Positions 5,739 to 6,534 of a stretch of 6,534 nt of DNA are shown piece after piece. Location: the NCBI GenBank assembly GCA_037445185.1, contig JBBIKZ010000126.1, forward strand, positions 1-6,534. The letters run 5' to 3'. This DNA comes from JANWZL01 sp037445185 (GTDB lineage: Bacteria > Pseudomonadota > Gammaproteobacteria > Burkholderiales > Thiobacillaceae). Each line of letters opens with the position of its first letter. The stretch's first letter is position 1. The position numbers and the translations under genes are program-made. The notes under the pieces are model-generated. The model ran no database searches and was not told the origin of the DNA. It was given only the letters and a program-made list of their open reading frames with translations.

Positions 5739-6376
5739 CGCGAATTCTGCAGACGGGCGCGGCGACCCGGCAGGCCGGTGTGCAGCTGACGACGGTGATT
5801 CCGGTGCGCATCCGGCGGCACGGCGGACGCAAACGGGTGGTGCCGGCGCCGACTGATGCCCATGCCATTGCCGAACACGATCCGCCGATGCTGACGGCGT
5901 TGACGCGGGCCTTCCACTGGCAGCGGCTGATCGAGGAGGGGGTGATGAAAAGCGGTTCGGAGATCGCTCGTCGGGAGGGGCTGCATCCGACCACGGTCAA
6001 CGAGCTGCTGCGTCTGACTTTGCTCTCACCGGCGATGGTGCAGGCGATTCTTGCCGGGCGGCAGCCGAAGGCCTTGAGTTTGCTGTGGCTGAAGAATCAT
6101 CAGCTGCCGGCAGCCTGGGATGCGCAGCAGGCCTTGTTCGACGCGCTCGATGCGTCAGGCGGGTTCGACTCGCTGTCGCATGGCACGGTTGCCGGCGAAC
6201 CGTGCTGCGCAAACCCGCATCGCGCCGAGGGGGCGAGCAAAGTCCAGCCACAGGTCGGATGGAGAAAAGAGAGGATTTCGGCCGCTGAAAAGCCGCAGAA
6301 TGCGCCGGTCGCCGCCGGCCGGAACATCGCATGTGCCGGCAACCCGCGCCAGGACTGGCCTTCGGCGCGCCGATAA
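5735..6376 (+). CDS. ParB/KorB-like HTH protein of the DUF2924-recombinase cassette, with atypical C-terminal tail
   Basis: The product has 213 residues. Residues 20-40 form a basic strand region (VIPVRIRRHGGRKRVVPAP), 50-72 a helix (LTALTRAFHWQRLIEEG), and 73-97 a helix-turn-helix (SGSEIARREGL, TTVNELLRLTLL), followed by SPAMVQAILAGRQP and a short PAAWDAQ motif. This order is that of the small phage-related proteins often encoded right after DUF2924 and a serine recombinase; DNA binding is well supported, the exact job is not. ATGA overlap with the recombinase and GAGGAGG (5721-5727) fix the start. From about residue 137 the sequence loses family character (Cys-, Ala-, Arg- and Gly-rich), runs across a large hairpin and ends at TAA inside the tRNA terminator. 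The tail is probably a readthrough past the ancestral end. Confidence 0.8.
   Translation: MTRILQTGAATRQAGVQLTTVIPVRIRRHGGRKRVVPAPTDAHAIAEHDPPMLTALTRAFHWQRLIEEGVMKSGSEIARREGLHPTTVNELLRLTLLSPAMVQAILAGRQPKALSLLWLKNHQLPAAWDAQQALFDALDASGGFDSLSHGTVAGEPCCANPHRAEGASKVQPQVGWRKERISAAEKPQNAPVAAGRNIACAGNPRQDWPSARR
6159..6218. repeat. 60-base imperfect inverted repeat / large hairpin
   Basis: The right arm 6198-6218 (AACCGTGC, TGCGCA, AACCCGC without gaps) pairs with the left-arm blocks GCGGGTT (6159-6165), TG plus CGCA (6174-6180, one T bulged) and GCACGGTT (6183-6190), with left-side bulges of 8, 1 and 2 bases and a 7-base loop GCCGGCG. The 8-bp inner stem is perfect. No T-run follows. It lies in the atypical tail of the gene at 5735 and may mark the ancestral gene end, a transcript-stabilising hairpin, or a recombination or junction site. 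Confidence 0.5.
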
Positions 6377-6400
6377 AAAAGCCAGCGCGAGGCTGGCTTT
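6375..6400 (-). terminator. Intrinsic terminator of the tRNA-Ala gene
   Basis: Read on the minus strand just after the tRNA: AAAGCCAGC, loop CTCGC, GCTGGCTTT and then three more T. The 9-bp stem (plus-strand arms 6378-6386 and 6392-6400) and the six-T tract fit a rho-independent terminator. The stem is flanked by A and T runs on both sides, so it may also weakly stop rightward transcripts from the recombinase operon, whose last stop codon (6374-6376) overlaps it. Confidence 0.85.
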
Positions 6401-6407
6401 GGGGATG

Positions 6408-6483
<76 letters not shown>

Positions 6484-6494
6484 AAAGGCCCGCC

Positions 6495-6523
6495 ATTTTA
6501 TGGTTAAAGCGGGATGGCGTAAA
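6495..6523 (-). promoter_or_regulatory. Sigma-70-like promoter of tRNA-Ala
   Basis: On the minus strand, -35 TTTACG (6518-6523), a 17-base spacer and -10 TAAAAT (6495-6500) lie 11 bases before the mature tRNA. The -10 matches TATAAT at five of six positions and the -35 matches TTGACA at four of six. The GC-rich stretch right after the -10 (GGCGGGC) resembles the discriminator of stringently controlled stable-RNA promoters. Confidence 0.7.
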
Positions 6524-6534
6524 TCCTTGCGCCG

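Larger units (their letters stand above)
1..6376. mobile_element. Right-hand part of a probable integrated element (genomic island or prophage remnant)
   Basis: Gene content is the basis: an AlpA/excisionase-type regulator, a DUF3987/YfjI-like P-loop protein, and a DUF2924 - serine recombinase - ParB-like HTH cassette, all on one strand, in a compact run that stops at the 3' side of a tRNA-Ala gene. These families are known mainly from prophages and genomic islands of Proteobacteria. No structural, packaging, conjugation or cargo gene is visible, so its type cannot be decided. The left edge is outside the window. The right edge is inferred to lie between about 6150 and 6400; no direct repeat of the tRNA 3' end was found within the window, so no attachment site can be named. 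Confidence 0.55.

Overview
The window is GC-rich DNA from a pseudomonad-type bacterium. The best taxonomic clue is an intact tRNA-Ala(CGC) with a G3:U70 acceptor pair, encoded CCA, its own sigma-70-like promoter and terminator. Its sequence looks like the betaproteobacterial (Rhodocyclales/Burkholderiales) version, but this placement is from memory and not from a search.

Nearly everything to the left of the tRNA reads rightward and looks like the right-hand part of an integrated mobile element (genomic island or prophage remnant). From left to right: the last 23 codons of an unidentified gene (2-73); a short gap with an inverted repeat; an AlpA/excisionase-type helix-turn-helix protein (155-391); a DUF3987/YfjI-like P-loop protein overlapping it by ATGA (388-1866); a poorly conserved-looking stretch with one or two small ORFs and a GCGAATC tandem repeat (1866-2379); and a helical, probably coiled-coil protein of unknown function (2396-3136). 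The last of these seems to be cut short by an amber codon, because the same frame stays open and protein-like to 3301.

A 172-base gap follows, with a GC-rich hairpin and four GTTACCA repeats directly upstream of an unknown 145-residue protein (3474-3911). Then comes a tightly packed recombination module: a DUF2924 protein (3970-4410), a large serine recombinase (4407-5738, GTGA overlap) and a ParB/KorB-like helix-turn-helix protein (5735-6376, ATGA overlap). The three are almost certainly co-transcribed and translationally coupled. The recombinase is presumably the DNA-cutting enzyme, with the two flanking proteins as dedicated accessories; their exact roles are not known to me.

The last gene has a long tail that does not look like its family. 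It runs through a 60-base imperfect hairpin and ends inside the terminator of the convergent tRNA gene, suggesting that the junction between element and chromosome lies inside or near this tail. The most notable observations are the probable amber split at 3134, the GTTACCA array, the hairpin at 6159-6218 and the frame change near 2250.
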